A stretch of DNA of 64,000 nucleotides from Eledone cirrhosa (taxonomy: Eukaryota > Mollusca > Cephalopoda > Octopoda > Eledonidae): contig OZ024744.1 in assembly GCA_964016885.1 (NCBI GenBank), positions 68,771,278-68,835,277 of the forward strand, given 5' to 3'. Made by a program: the position numbers and the translations under genes. The notes under the pieces are model-generated. The model worked only from the letters and a program-made list of their open reading frames with translations, was not told the DNA's origin and searched no databases. Positions 9,124-19,304 of the stretch are shown here, one piece after another; the stretch's first letter is position 1; each line of letters opens with the position of its first letter.

Positions 9124-11005
9124 GTGGTCCCAAATATAGAGACAGTGCTAGTCACGGAGGAGGAGATGGCAGTCGCATGTGCCGAGGTGACAATAAATGA
9201 CAATAGAGTTTCTCAGAAATCTCCGCCCGATTTCTTCAAAGACCAGCAGCTGCGTACTGTGACTTACCACACCGTAAGCATTATGCGCTCGATCCGCCAG
9301 CGTTTCACCCTTTCGTCCCTCTTGTACGTACTGGCACTCGAGCTGTTACTGCACAAATTGAAGACGATGAGGTGGGGTCCCACGCGAACTGGGATGCGGG
9401 AGGTCCTTGTCAGCTTACTTAGACGACGTCACCGTGGTGGTGTCGAGCACCAAACACGTCCAGATGTTCGGCACCGCTCTCAAGGAATACGAAGCGGTAA
9501 CAGGAGCAAAGATAAACCAGGAAAAGTCGGTGGGCTTGCAACTCGGCACCTGGAGAGGCAAATTCATGCCGTCCGACAGCGTCGTGGGGAGCTGGACGGA
9601 ATTACCGGTTAAATTGCTCGGGTCTGGTTCGGTCCGGACATCCAGATGGAGAAAAACTGGAGCGAGGTGACGAGCAGGGTGGCCTCTCTCACCCAGAATT
9701 GGGCCGAGAGGAGGCTGTCTCTGAAAGGTGGGGTGGAGTTGGCGAATGCGCACATCGCGTCCGTCATCTGCTACCGCCTGACCGTCGTACCTTGCCGCCG
9801 TCCAACTCTGACCAAAATGGAGCGCCTTCTCTTCCGCTTTTTGTGGCAGGGATGTGCTCCCATGCTCAGACGATCCATTTGCTGACAACACCCCCCGTTT
9901 CGTGGAGGACTAGGCATGCCGTGGCTGATGATGCGCAAACATACGCTGAGGCTGCGACATCTCTGGTGCTTCCTTGACGGTGAACAGGTGTGGTCGCCGT
10001 GTGCCAGACGCGCTTTTCCCCAGCTCGTTTCCTTAACGGAGCTGCAGTCCTGGATCAGGAAAAGACTGAGGGATAGCGCTTGGAAGCTTCCAAGCGCTCA
10101 TCGCCCTCTACCAGCTGGGCACTAGTATCGGTGGAACATCCACCTCGGCGTTCTATAGAGGGCTAGTGGGGGCAAAGAGCGAAGACATGTTCGGGGAGAC
10201 CCTGGGCGTCGAAGACGATCAGCTGTTCGCTCTCTTCAAGAGAACTTTCAGACCGGGGCCTATGGATAACTTCCAAAAATCCCTGGCCTGGCAGTGCTAC
10301 CGGGGAGCGTTGCCGGTTCGGGATAAGCTCTACAGGCACGGAGGTGCTGTCAGCTGAGCCTATCCGAGATGCGCGCAGGGCGACGAAACCATCCTGCACG
10401 CACTCGTTCAGTGCCCGAGGATTGCTGACTTGTGGAGCTATGTCAAACAGCTGCTGTCGCGTTTAGGACGGATCCGGTTATCGACTGAGTCCATTGTGCA
10501 GATAGCCCCGCCATCTTCCTTTAAAGAGGAGGAAGGGCAGGCAGTTTTCATCTGCCTGGTGGCCATGGCGAAAGAGATTGTGTGATGGACAAGGTTGAAA
10601 GGGTTGAAGACGGACACTTTCCTCTTCGGCCAATCCCTGATTAACTTTTTCAAGTTTCACTTGAAGAGGAAAATCAGGATGGAGGGGCAAGTGCTGTCTT
10701 CTAGTAAGCTTGTTGAAAGGTGGGTGAAAGTGGCGAGTTTGGTCCGAGTGAACGGGCCCGCTCTGATTATGCGCCTGTAGACTGAGGAGTGGGAAAACTG
10801 AGAGAGGGCGCTTGCCCTGGTGGTCAGGGTGGCCATCGCCTTTTTGCGTGGTTTTCGCCACGAGTGACCCTCGGAGGTTTCCCCCTTTTTTTTATTTCTA
10901 GCCCAATTTTGTTATAACCTGCTTACACGACCAAGACCCACTTTGTGTCGTCCTGTACTGTTCTGTGCCGTCTCTATGTAGCCAATAAAGAAACCATTAT
11001 TATTA
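9124..11005 (+). pseudogene. Decayed second copy of the Tx1-like LINE ORF2
   Basis: Collinear with 1-1525: MRSIRQ at 9283, the catalytic loop as SAYLDD instead of SAYADD (9407), KINQEKSVGLQLGTW, PCRRPTLTKMERLLFRFLW, GPMDNFQKSLAWQCYRGALP and the zf-RVT region. Frameshifts separate the RQ and YLDD segments (near 9400) and recur near 9630 and 10100. In-frame stops include TGA at about 9882, 10355 and 10580. The 5' part (9124-9265) does not match the RT core expected there, suggesting an internal deletion. The 3' UTR ends in the same AATAAAGAAACCATT-(ATT)n junction as copy 1. Confidence 0.8.
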
Positions 11006-11015
11006 TTATTGTTCT
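11005..11015. repeat. Short (ATT)n tail of the decayed Tx1-like copy
   Basis: A few ATT units between the LINE 3' end and the truncated Dong-like fragment, equivalent to 1783-1924. Confidence 0.6.
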
Positions 11016-11280
11016 TTGTGTCTCAGACATTGATGTTATTAAGTGGAAAGTTTGTTGAAATGAATATCAAGCCACTATCTGCAACCTCAGACATTCAGGA
11101 CGTATCGGAGGGTTCCTGCTGTTTCCAGCAAGCATGCCTTTTGAAGTGTTCCGAAAAACGGGGCTGGACTAATCTTCTTTAACCATTGTTGAAAACTCTT
11201 TGAGATAGTACCTAGTGCTCCTATGATAATCGGGACGACCTTAATCTCATGGCAGTTCCAAATCCTTTTTAACTCCCACC
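11016..11280 (-). mobile_element. 5'-truncated Dong-like LINE, last ~260 bp
   Basis: Matches 1925-2180 closely, including CTGAATATC/CTGAATGTC plus the stop codon and the 3' UTR block GGCTTGATATTCA. It encodes KRIWNCHEIKV and GALGTISKSFQQWLKKI without an internal stop. The 5' break lies only a few codons after the position of the UAG in the long copy, and it joins (ATT)n directly, as expected of 5' truncation during target-primed reverse transcription into an ATT repeat. Confidence 0.8.
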
Positions 11281-11326
11281 ATTATTATTATTATTATTAT
11301 TATTATTGCCGTTATTGTTATTATTA
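11281..11326. repeat. (ATT)n microsatellite
   Basis: Right-hand ATT tract of the second nest, with GCC and GTT interruptions. It corresponds to 5367-5423. Confidence 0.9.
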
Positions 11327-11327
11327 G

Positions 11328-11400
11328 TTTTTTTTCGTGCAATGGCCATACTCGATAACGAGGGGGGCAGCCATCATCATGTATGCACGCATGCATGCAT
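11328..11400 (+). repeat. Dispersed repeat flank, copy 3
   Basis: CGTGCAATGGCCATACTCGA followed by TAACGAGGGGGGCAGCCATC. Nearly identical to 5432-5476 and in the same position relative to an (ATT)n-Dong nest. Confidence 0.6.
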
Positions 11401-11469
11401 GTAGTGACAGACTGTAATAGCACGAATCAATGAATAAAATGTTGTCACATTTGTTCGTTCTGTCTCTTT

Positions 11470-12175
11470 GATGTGCAGAACTTCGGGGTGATGTTGTCTT
11501 ACGGTCCCAGCGGTCTCACCGGACCAACTTACAAAGGTGTTACCCCGGAGGATAGCGAGAAAAATGTAATGATAAACTTCTCGAAAAGCATCCGGTGTTT
11601 CAATGACTTGCGATCTTCAGCTTGTCGGGCAACAAAACCTGGGTCTGTTCCGGAACTCAACAGATTGCTGCCGACAAAACTGTAACTGCATATCACATCA
11701 CTGAGGAGGCTACCACCGCGGAACAGGAAGATTGTAGTGCCATCTGGCATTTTGCTGACCCGCGGTCCAATCCGACCGGTTAAATCTATGATGTGGAAGA
11801 AGGCAACTGTGTTCAAGCAAGTTTTAACATTGTTCTTGAATGTAGCATATCATGGAAAGTGATTCGTGGTGGTGTGGTATGACAGCATGTGAAGACCGAA
11901 AGCGTTTACTGTGGACCTGCAGAGGTATTCGTGCTACTTGCTGATAGGGAAGCTGACCCTGAGATAATCACAAACACTGTCACAGTCGCTGTCCACCTGA
12001 GTATAAGTTGACCACCAGGGTACGATGTTCATCCAAACGCCGCTATATGAAGAGTGAAAACATGCCAGAAGCTGTCTAAAATAGCACTGGATAGCACCTC
12101 ATTTGTTTTGGGGAGATTGGACATTTACAGAATGGAAATCATGTCTGCTCCAGTCATGTAACCTGCTTCGAATGT
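11470..12175 (+). pseudogene. Decayed coding-like stretch, product unknown
   Basis: I do not recognise this gene. GC content and codon-like texture stand out from the AT-rich surroundings. A ctctttgatgtgcag splice-acceptor-like site precedes an open frame at 11473-11685 (NFGVMLSYGPSGLTGPTYKG). A different frame then continues with FSLSGNKTWVCSGTQQIA, TAYHITEEATTAEQEDCSAI, ASFNIVLECSISWKVIRGGV and AEVFVLLADREADPEIITNT. It is interrupted only by isolated stops (about 11781, 11880, 12008, 12050) until TAA near 12162. The pattern fits an old coding sequence with a frameshift and point nonsense mutations. Its origin (host exon, retrocopy or transposon) is open. Confidence 0.3.
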
Positions 12176-12762
12176 TCCCTGATCGTATGAGTTTCTAATG
12201 TGCTGCAGGAGAACGTTGTTGATGAGTTGAAGTTTTCTTTAAATTTATTCAGTTACACTTGTAAGGGAATTGTTTACTCTATATGTACGTGTATATACAT
12301 GCAACCCACCGATGCATTATACGTATTTAAGACAGATTACTAATACACTTCACGGGCAGTTTGAAATTAATTTTGAATTTACGTCCGGTTTGGGTTTATG
12401 TTAGCTTTAGAGGCTTACATTTTAAACCAGTACACGTCCTACTACCAGATTTGTACGGATCTGTTTGTAATTTTCCTACATTCGAGTAAAATTGAATGGC
12501 GGCTAAATGTATTTTTCAAACTCAAGGTTAAACACAGAGGAAACATTTTTTCAGATATATAGATTCAAGTATATAATTTTTTTAATTATTATTAAAGTTA
12601 TATGTGCAACATAAACACATGGCGCCATGAAAAGATTCTTTGCCAGTTAATCTTAGTAAGTTATGAGACTTTTAGTGTCAATAAACTATTAATTAAAATA
12701 ACGTGCATTACAAAATGCCTGTTTTAATATTAATATTAATATATATATATATATATTATTAA

Positions 12763-12794
<32 letters not shown>

Positions 12795-13010
12795 ATCAGA
12801 AGTAAGAGAAGCCTCACACACATACATATAGATATGTAATTAGATGTAAGAGAAACCATATATATATATATATATCAGGTTTCTTTTACTTAAATCTACC
12901 GACATTAGCTGAGTATGTGTAATTGTTGATATGTATGGTGTATATATCAAATGAACAATATAGCTGCCATCATAGAGTTATTAGTTGTTGTTGTAGTTTT
13001 TTTGTGTGTA
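12176..13010. other. AT-rich intergenic DNA with ATTAAT/TA repeats
   Basis: ATTAAT and (TA)n tracts occupy about 12725-12795, with a short (TA)n at 12859-12875. Nothing coding is seen. Confidence 0.6.
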
Positions 13011-13500
13011 TTTTTTTTTTTTGGGGGGGGGGGGGGTATTTTTTTCACTATGAGTGTTTATTAGCAGCAGTAGTGTTAATGGGCGTGGTGGTTGTAGTGT
13101 AGTTAGTGGTGATGGTGTTAGTGAAGGTGCTATTATTAGTGGCGGTGGTGTTGTTATTGACGGCGGTGTTAGTGGTGCTTGTGGTGTTAGTGGTTGTGGT
13201 GTTAGTGGTTGTGGTGTTAGTGGTTGTGGTGTTAGTGGTTGTGGTGTTAGTGGTTGTGGTGTTAGCGGGCGTGTTGTTACTGGGTGTGTTGCTAGATGTG
13301 TTTTTGTTGTTGTTGTTGTTGGTGGTGGTGGTGATGGTGGTGGTAGTGATAATGTTTGTGGTAGTGTTGTTGGGTCTGTAGTTATTAGTGTTGATCTTTG
13401 AGGTGGTAATGTTAGTAGCAGTAGAGTTAATGGTGGTAATGGTGAGAGTGACATTGGTTGTGATAATGTAGAGGGGGGGGGGGGGGGTCACGCTGATAGT
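13010..13500 (+). repeat. G/T-rich low-complexity block with a 15-bp minisatellite
   Basis: Homopolymer T and G runs (13010-13037, 13471-13487) enclose GTT/GGT-rich sequence. Between about 13185 and 13266 the 15-mer GGTGTTAGTGGTTGT repeats about five to six times. Frames on either strand translate to V/G-rich or T/P-rich repeats and are artefacts. Confidence 0.85.
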
Positions 13501-13864
13501 CGTGTTGTTCTTGTTATTAAATTCAGTTCTGTAATGATTGAACAGACGTTTGATCAACGAGGATCCACTCATGATAATTACCTGCCTTTCATTCTCATGA
13601 ATATCAACAACACATCACACCGAAATAGACGTATAAATAAAATAAATAAATAAATATATACACAAACACACACAATCAAACCTGGGTATTATGCATGCGC
13701 AGCCCAAGTACACATCATACAGCTCACAAAAACAACTGGTGTAACAAAGAACAAGGGAGGGAGAGACAAAATAACAAAGGAGGTCACAGAATGTGTGACG
13801 AAGGAGCTTCAACGATCAACAAATAAAAAAAACCATCCGGTTATGAAACTAACCGACTGTCAGT
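13501..13864. other. Unassigned intergenic DNA
   Basis: Short AAATAAAT repeat at about 13633-13655; otherwise no recognisable feature. Confidence 0.5.
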
Positions 13865-14320
13865 TTGAGGTCGGTGTTGAAGTCGACCTTCGTGGAGACT
13901 TGAAGATCCGTCTCTTCGTGGCTACAGTGGAGTCTGTGCTGCTGTATGGGTCTGAGACTTGGACACTGACCAAAAAAAATCACTCAGATAGTGGATGGGT
14001 GCTACACGAGAATGCTGAAGACGGCTCTGAACATTAATCAGTATACACTGAGTATGAAGGACACAGAGCTGTACGGCAGCGTCCCAAAAGTTACTCGAAA
14101 GTAACACAGATGAGACTGAGGTTAGCTGGACAGGCTCACCGACATTCAGAATTCTGTGGGAGCCCCTACACGGACGCACTAGAAGACCTAGGTTAACATA
14201 TATTGATGCCCTTAGGACAAACACTGGTCTCTTGGAGACGCAGGACGTGGCGGCGATGATGAAGGACAGAGACCGCTGGAAAGAACTCATACATGGATCT
14301 CGAAAATTTTACCCGCCCTA
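13865..14320 (+). pseudogene. 3' end of an RTE-like LINE (endonuclease-reverse transcriptase C-terminus)
   Basis: Encodes KIRLFVATVESVLLYGSETW and TLTKK, a hallmark near the RT C-terminus of RTE-like LINEs, then TRMLKTALNINQYTLSM, QMRLRLAGQAHRH and the terminal MDLENFTRP, across several frames. It ends TTTTACCCGCCC-(TA)n. A second copy of the same 3' end lies inverted at 17263-17720. Only about the last 150 codons are present, with frameshifts near 13978 and 14150. Confidence 0.75.
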
Positions 14321-14496
14321 TATATATATATATATATATTTGTAATTTCTGTTTACCTTTTACATATCTGTTCTTCCCTTATCCGAACTTAACTGATGAA
14401 GGACTTCTGTCCGAAACGTTGACACCTCTTCCACTTCCATTAAGCGTGAACCTAATATAACTGTGTATAATTGTCTCCTGTGTTTTGTTCGTTCAT

Positions 14497-14535
<39 letters not shown>

Positions 14536-14560
14536 CGAAACATAAGTCAATTGCATGAAC
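14321..14560. other. Spacer with (TA)n tracts and a CTGATGA-hairpin-GAAA motif
   Basis: (TA)n at 14320-14339 and 14502-14531. At about 14393-14420, CTGATGAAGGACTTCTGTCC is followed by GAAACG. The GGAC/GUCC stem sits between sequences resembling the conserved hammerhead core, with one extra A. It is probably part of a transposon 3' region. Confidence 0.4.
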
Positions 14561-14847
14561 TCATAATCCTTTATTTACTGCTATATATATTTCGATGATA
14601 GCCATTGAATGGCTATGATCTTATCAGGCAGTTAGTCAGTTCTTAGAGATGCCAGCTCTGTGTTTATAGTGTTGATGGTATCAGAGCCTTGGGACATATG
14701 AGCTTGTTAGGAATAATTTAATGTTGTCAGCAGGAATAGTCTTAATTCTCATTGGTCAGTTTGTAGATGCTAGTAGGGTTGATATTTGACCTCAAAGAGG
14801 CAGGTGGTGTTGTAAAGTTCAAACCGTCAGGCAAGATGACAATAGTT

Positions 14848-14849
<2 letters not shown>
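14561..14849 (-). repeat. Unclassified transposon-like segment with hairpin
   Basis: On the minus strand, CTGATAAGATCATAGCCATT pairs with AATGGCTATCATCGAAATAT to make a strong hairpin bracketed by TGA and CGAAA. This arrangement recurs at other repeat ends in the window. No protein motif was found. Confidence 0.35.

Positions 14850-14897
<48 letters not shown>
14850..14897. repeat. (TA)n microsatellite
   Basis: About 24 TA units. Confidence 0.95.
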
Positions 14898-14902
<5 letters not shown>

Positions 14903-15324
14903 CACTTTCTCTCGACTGACCTCTTCCTCGCACTTCCACTCACTCACTCTCTGTTTCTCCCCTTCTCACTTCCTCCCGTTCGTTAGTAGTGGGATTCTTT
15001 CTTTCTCACATCTCATTCACGTCGGACGGTCTGTTTTCTGACGGCTCATAAAATTCACCCAGCTTATGCTGACCGGATAACTATCATGTTGCTTGCTTTT
15101 TTCCTACCTTCGGTTAGCTTTTCCTTCTATGTTGTTTACTTGTCTCACTCGCTTTACGCGATTCACTTGTCCCAATAGCTTATTTTAGTTATTGCTCGCA
15201 CCAACCTGAGGTATATGATTTTTAATGCGATGAAATACCAATGATGGTTGGCAAATCACTGATGAGGGACTAATTTTATAATATGTAACCCATGTGCAAC
15301 CACGCAGTATTCCTCTTTCTTCAC

Positions 15325-15332
<8 letters not shown>
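14898..15332 (+). repeat. Unclassified dispersed repeat bounded by (TA)n, copy 1
   Basis: The block 15124-15246 (TATGTTGTTTACTTGTCTCA through TTTTAATGCGATGAAATACC) recurs at 45050-45171 with few differences. The wider segment sits between two (TA)n arrays and has no coding motif. Confidence 0.6.

Positions 15333-15408
<76 letters not shown>
15333..15408. repeat. (TA)n microsatellite
   Basis: About 38 TA units. Confidence 0.95.
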
Positions 15409-15411
<3 letters not shown>

Positions 15412-15495
15412 GTATATTAGTAAAAAGGAAAAAAAAATGCTGACAAATTTTTCCCAGTGAAAAATAGTTTAATTAGGAATAAGTATAAGTTAGTA

Positions 15496-15611
15496 ATTGT
15501 TTCTACTTTTGGCACAAGGCCAGCAATTGCCCAGTGTATTACTGGTACTTTATTTTATCGACCCCGTAAGGATGAAAGGCAAAGTTAACTTCTGCGGGAT
15601 TTGAACTCAAT
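15496..15611 (-). mobile_element. Octopus tRNA-derived SINE, 5'-truncated, with target-site duplication
   Basis: On the minus strand it runs from GAGTTCAAATCCCGCAGAAG (B-box end) through GGGTCGATAAAATAAAGTAC to the GTAGAAACAATT tail. The tRNA-like head is missing. Flanks 15481-15495 and 15612-15626 match at 14 of 15 positions and are the likely target-site duplication. Confidence 0.85.
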
Positions 15612-15626
15612 AAGTATTAGTTAGTA

Positions 15627-17190
15627 TTCAGTTTTAGTTTTAAGTTTTTACCGGTTGCGCATTTCTAATGCTTTTCAAAAATAATTTTGAGATAGAGCGC
15701 TCGTGATTTTTGCTCTAATCTGATATTTTTTGGAAATTCTTCCTGTTTTATGTGAAAAAAGTTTGCTCCAGAGGTATTAAGATTTGGTTGGTTGTTGAAT
15801 GTCACGTGAATAAGCACTATAAATTTCGCGTCAATTCGTGTTGCAAAAATTCGTGTTGCAAAAATTCTTGTAGTCAAAACAATTTTGATTGGTCGGTAGA
15901 AGTCACGTGAATGTTAAAATTGATTTCAGGTCTTGATGTTACACCTGTTCTTTCCAAGAAAAGGAAGTAATCAGGCATCATTAAAAATTTAGGTCAACTC
16001 TGCCTTTCATGAAAGATCTCATTTGTAGGTGATCTCTCTATTTATGTTTATTGAAGTGGAACTATACTTATTTTATTGATTTCTTACACAAAAATGGTAG
16101 GATAATAATGTTCTCTCTCTCTCTCTCACTCTCTCTCTCTCTCTCGCCCTCTCTTTCTCTCTGCGTGGCCTTTATACAGCACTCACTTTTCAAGGATCAG
16201 TCCACCTCGTTATCCAGGCCGACAACAAAATAGAGAAGAGAGATTGTGAAGGTAGAGACGCGCTCTGGAACAATCAACCAGTCCACTTCTCACTTATGGG
16301 TAGAAAACCCCGCCGCCGCTAAATATTTACCAATCAATTATCTAGGAGGTTGATTTAATCCTTCACTACACACCTAAACTGAAACGTTTCAATATACATG
16401 TTTCTATGTTAAGAATATAAAAGGGAAGCAATTAATTATTTCATGAAATAAGAGGGGTGGGTTTTTTTAATAGAAACGCGTGAGTGGTTAAACAAACAAA
16501 TAAAAAAAGGAGAGAATGAAAAAAAAGAAGGGGGGGGGGGGAGAAGAAAGAAAAAAGCAGAGCAGAAAGAAAGAAAACAAAAAAAAAGATAAAGGAGGAG
16601 AAAGGTTAAGAAAAGGGAAAGAAAGAAAAGAAGGAAAAAGCTGATATAATAAATATTGTCTTTTATAGAGTTTCTGGTCAACAGTTTGTGTGTTCGTCTC
16701 AAATCATTCAAAATTTGCTGACTTTGTCCTTTTTGTCTATTAACTTACAGAAATGAAAAAAAGTCATCTGTACTTTTATCTGTATACTAGTTTTATGATA
16801 TTCAAACTACAAGAAATAGTTCAACGGCGGTAAAATATTGACTTAAATATCGTGTCCTCCGCCGCTTAGCGTGTGTGGTTGACTTTTATCCATTAAAAAG
16901 AGTCGACAATATATGTGAGTGGGTGTACGTATGTCTGTTTGTGTAAGCGCACATGCGTGTGTGAGTGAGTGCGTGCGTGTTGATTTTGTGAATGTTTGTG
17001 TTTAGAAAGAGTTAAAAAAAAAAAAAATACTCAATGCATAAAGTAGAGTTTATTAGAAGCTGGAGTTTCTTGAATCACTATTCTGAATAACATACTGCGA
17101 ATTACTAGAACGACACACAAGGACACCACATACACACACACGCATATATATATACATGTGTGAATTTTGAATATTAATATATATATATAT
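15627..17190. other. AT-rich intergenic DNA with (TC)n and purine-rich tracts; no gene seen
   Basis: (TC)n at about 16112-16165. A long A/G-rich stretch (about 16500-16640) has a G10 run, and short TG-rich repeats lie at 16915-17000. A short direct repeat AATTCGTGTTGCAAAAATTC occurs near 15833-15865. Confidence 0.6.
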
Positions 17191-17203
17191 ATGTATCTCT
17201 GAA

Positions 17204-17255
<52 letters not shown>
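17175..17255. repeat. (TA)n microsatellites
   Basis: Two TA tracts separated by GTATCTCTGAATATTA. The second (about 17201-17255) is the 3' tail of the minus-strand RTE-like LINE. Confidence 0.9.
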
Positions 17256-17260
<5 letters not shown>

Positions 17261-17262
17261 CT

Positions 17263-17720
17263 CTAGGGCGGGTAAAATTCCCGAGATCCATGCACGAGTT
17301 CTCTCCAGCGGTCTCTGTCCCTCATTATCGCTGCGATGTTTTGCGACTCCAACAGACCAGTGTCTGTCCTTAGGGCAACAACATACGTTAACCTTAGTCT
17401 TCTTCTTCCAGTATGTCCATGTAGGGGCTCCCACAGGAGCACTAAGTGCAATATCAACTCTGGATGTCGGTAAGCATGTCCGGCTAACCTCAGTCTCATC
17501 TGTGTCACTTTTGACCTGACTTTTGGGAGGCTCCCATACAGCTCTGAGTTTTCATCCTCAGTGTATACTGATTAATGTTCAGAGCCATCCTCAGCATTCT
17601 CGTGTAGCACCCATCCACCATCTGAGTGATTTTTTTGGTCAGTGTCCAAGTCTCAGACCCGTACAGCAGCACAGACTCCACTACAGCAATGAAGAGGCGG
17701 ATTCCCCAAGTAAGCTCAAC
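17263..17720 (-). pseudogene. 3' end of the same RTE-like LINE, inverted copy
   Basis: Minus-strand translation gives MTQMRLRLAGHAYRHPEL, LRLTYVVALRTDTGLLESQN, RDRDRWRELVHGSREFYPP and, further 5', LLYGSETWTLTKK across frames. It ends CCCGCCCTAGAGATACATAT-(TA)n. It aligns with 13865-14320 in opposite orientation, and the C-terminal 80 codons are open. It is truncated at its 5' end like its partner. Confidence 0.75.
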
Positions 17721-17984
17721 TACGCCCTTAAGGGAGCAGGAAGACTAAAAAAAACAAGGGCTGGTGAAGAGAAAAGGGACTAAATAAACGAATTAGTATT
17801 GCTCATAAAACCACCATCTGTGTACATGAATAATGTAGTCCATGAAACCGTCAAGATTATAAGTATGCTTGAAAAAAATCCATGTTGCTAAGTGAATTAA
17901 AAATTTATATTTTAAATTTCTTGGCTTTGTTAAGAAAAATTTCATCTGCATTCAGGCAAGAAAATTATGGATTATGCAGCTCTT
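17721..17984. other. Unassigned intergenic DNA
   Basis: AT-rich; no motif recognised. Confidence 0.45.
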
Positions 17985-18342
17985 ACATAATGTTGTTACT
18001 GGTTACCAAATCCACAAAGACACGTACTGTTGACTGAAGAATTGATTCTACCTGTTATTTTTTAAGTTATGCAAATTTTGTTAAACCAATATTAGTGAGG
18101 CTAATAAAATTCCGTTGATCAATATTATAACGACAAATGGATGAAATGGGCAGTTTTCATTACATGTGTTTGGACTAGCCTTATCAGAGAATGCAGTTTT
18201 GTTGTTAGTTTATGTTCATTTCATAAAAGAAGTGGAGATAGTTGAAGAGTTATTATTTGCAAGACATTTAGTAGCAGATGTTAAAGGAGAATCAATATTT
18301 CTTCTTGAAGAAGAGTTTTTTTTTAAGAAAAGATTTTTTTTT
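17985..18342 (+). pseudogene. hAT transposase relic (ZBED5/Buster-like)
   Basis: Frame pieces HVLLTEELILPVI (about 18020) and FGLALSENAVLLLVYVHF, then IKEVEIVEELLFARHLV and ESIFLLEEEFF (18166-18320), follow the order of hAT transposases of the ZBED5/SCAND3 type. In that family a DESTD motif precedes a YVRFI-EELLFCK-like strand and a GxxIF-EFF helix. The DESTD acidic motif is lost (LALSENAV), and stops lie between the two blocks. A SINE is inserted directly downstream with its own target-site duplication. It is a decayed mobile-element gene, although domesticated relatives exist elsewhere. Confidence 0.55.
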
Positions 18343-18358
18343 TTTTTACAAATGATGA

Positions 18359-18574
18359 TTTCTACTATAGGCACAAAAACCAGCAATTTGAAAAGAAGGG
18401 GAAATCGATTAAATCGACCCCAGAGCATCACTGGTGCTTTATTTATTGACCCCGTAAGGATGAAAGGGAAATCTAACCTCGGCGGATTTAAACTCAGAAC
18501 GCAAAGGGCCGTAACGTTATGCCACAAAGCAGATTGTCCGACGCTCTACCGATACTGCCAATCCATCACCTTTG
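18359..18574 (-). mobile_element. Octopus tRNA-derived SINE, full length, with target-site duplication
   Basis: The minus strand carries a tRNA-like head (GGATTGGCAGTATCGGTAGA, with an A-box-like part), a degenerate B box (GAGTTTAAATCC) and the body GGGTCAATAAATAAAGCACC. Flanks 18343-18358 and 18575-18590 (TTTTTACAAATGATGA versus TTTTTACAAATAATGA) form a 16-bp target-site duplication. Confidence 0.85.
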
Positions 18575-18590
18575 TTTTTACAAATAATGA

Positions 18591-18984
18591 GACAGGTCCG
18601 CCTGATTGAGTTCTGGTAACAATGGATTGTCAACCTGGAATCATTGCATGCTGTAAAACAAACAACTGCAATATGTATTGATAACATTTAGTTGCAAAAC
18701 GTCTTAGTGATCGCTTACATCATACATTGTTGGAAGATACTTCTCTGAGTTTCTTTTATAGTCTTAAAGTCTTTTCATACGGGCGGAACACCTTCAAGTA
18801 GATTAAAAGTAACATAGCTAACGAGAGAGAGTCGGTTTCTAACATAGACACAAAATACTTTCATTCACAATATATATATACAATGGATATTTACATGGAA
18901 GGGTCGATAGTGTAAAACTACACACACACATGTACACCAGGTTTGAACACCGAAGAGCCGAACTGCTACCTGTCATCGCTCGCG
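18591..18984. other. Unassigned intergenic DNA
   Basis: Contains GGTTTCTAACATAGACACAA, shared with 5550, and a short (TA)n at 18871. No gene. Confidence 0.45.
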
Positions 18985-19200
18985 TCTCTCCGGCGAACAG
19001 AAGAGAGAGGGCGTTTCCCTGTAGGATGGTGAGGAAGACGCCCTAGAAGAGCCGTTCCATCTCGCGAGACTCACAACTGCGGCTAGCGAGCTCAGCGCCT
19101 ATGGTGGCGAGTAGGGAAGTGGCCATAGGGCCAAGTACACCAGAAGTCTCCACTGCTAGGGGCTCGACTGCAAACCTGTCGGAGAGCAACCGATATTTGA
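18985..19200 (-). pseudogene. LINE reverse transcriptase C-terminal remnant
   Basis: The minus-strand frame reads RFAVEPLAVETSGVLGPMAT, SLLATIGAELASRS, then RLF-stop-GVFLTILQGNALSLL. I associate this order (acidic VET-G-xG, then a TRE/LFQRIS-like strand, then IQRGNA) with the C-terminal end of LINE polyproteins in molluscs. One in-frame UAG replaces the expected Gln codon. There is no RT core nearby, so only a fragment remains. Confidence 0.45.
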
Positions 19201-19304
19201 TAGCTTATACGTTAGATTTATATTTCGCATTACTGAAATTGATTTGCAGCCACAAAACAAAGTAAATTTGATTAAAACAAAAGTTGTTATACCGCATTTA
19301 GTGA

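Noticed and set aside
12981..13572. Open frames of 115-174 codons on both strands of the G/T-rich block
   Set aside because: Translation is simple T/P or V/G repetition from a minisatellite and low-complexity DNA.
14393..14425. A functional hammerhead ribozyme
   Set aside because: An extra A sits between CUGAUGA and stem II, and no complete stems I and III were found. Kept only as a low-interest motif.
18166..18609. 147-codon frame as a host gene
   Set aside because: The first half matches hAT transposase blocks without the acidic motif, and the second half reads through a SINE.
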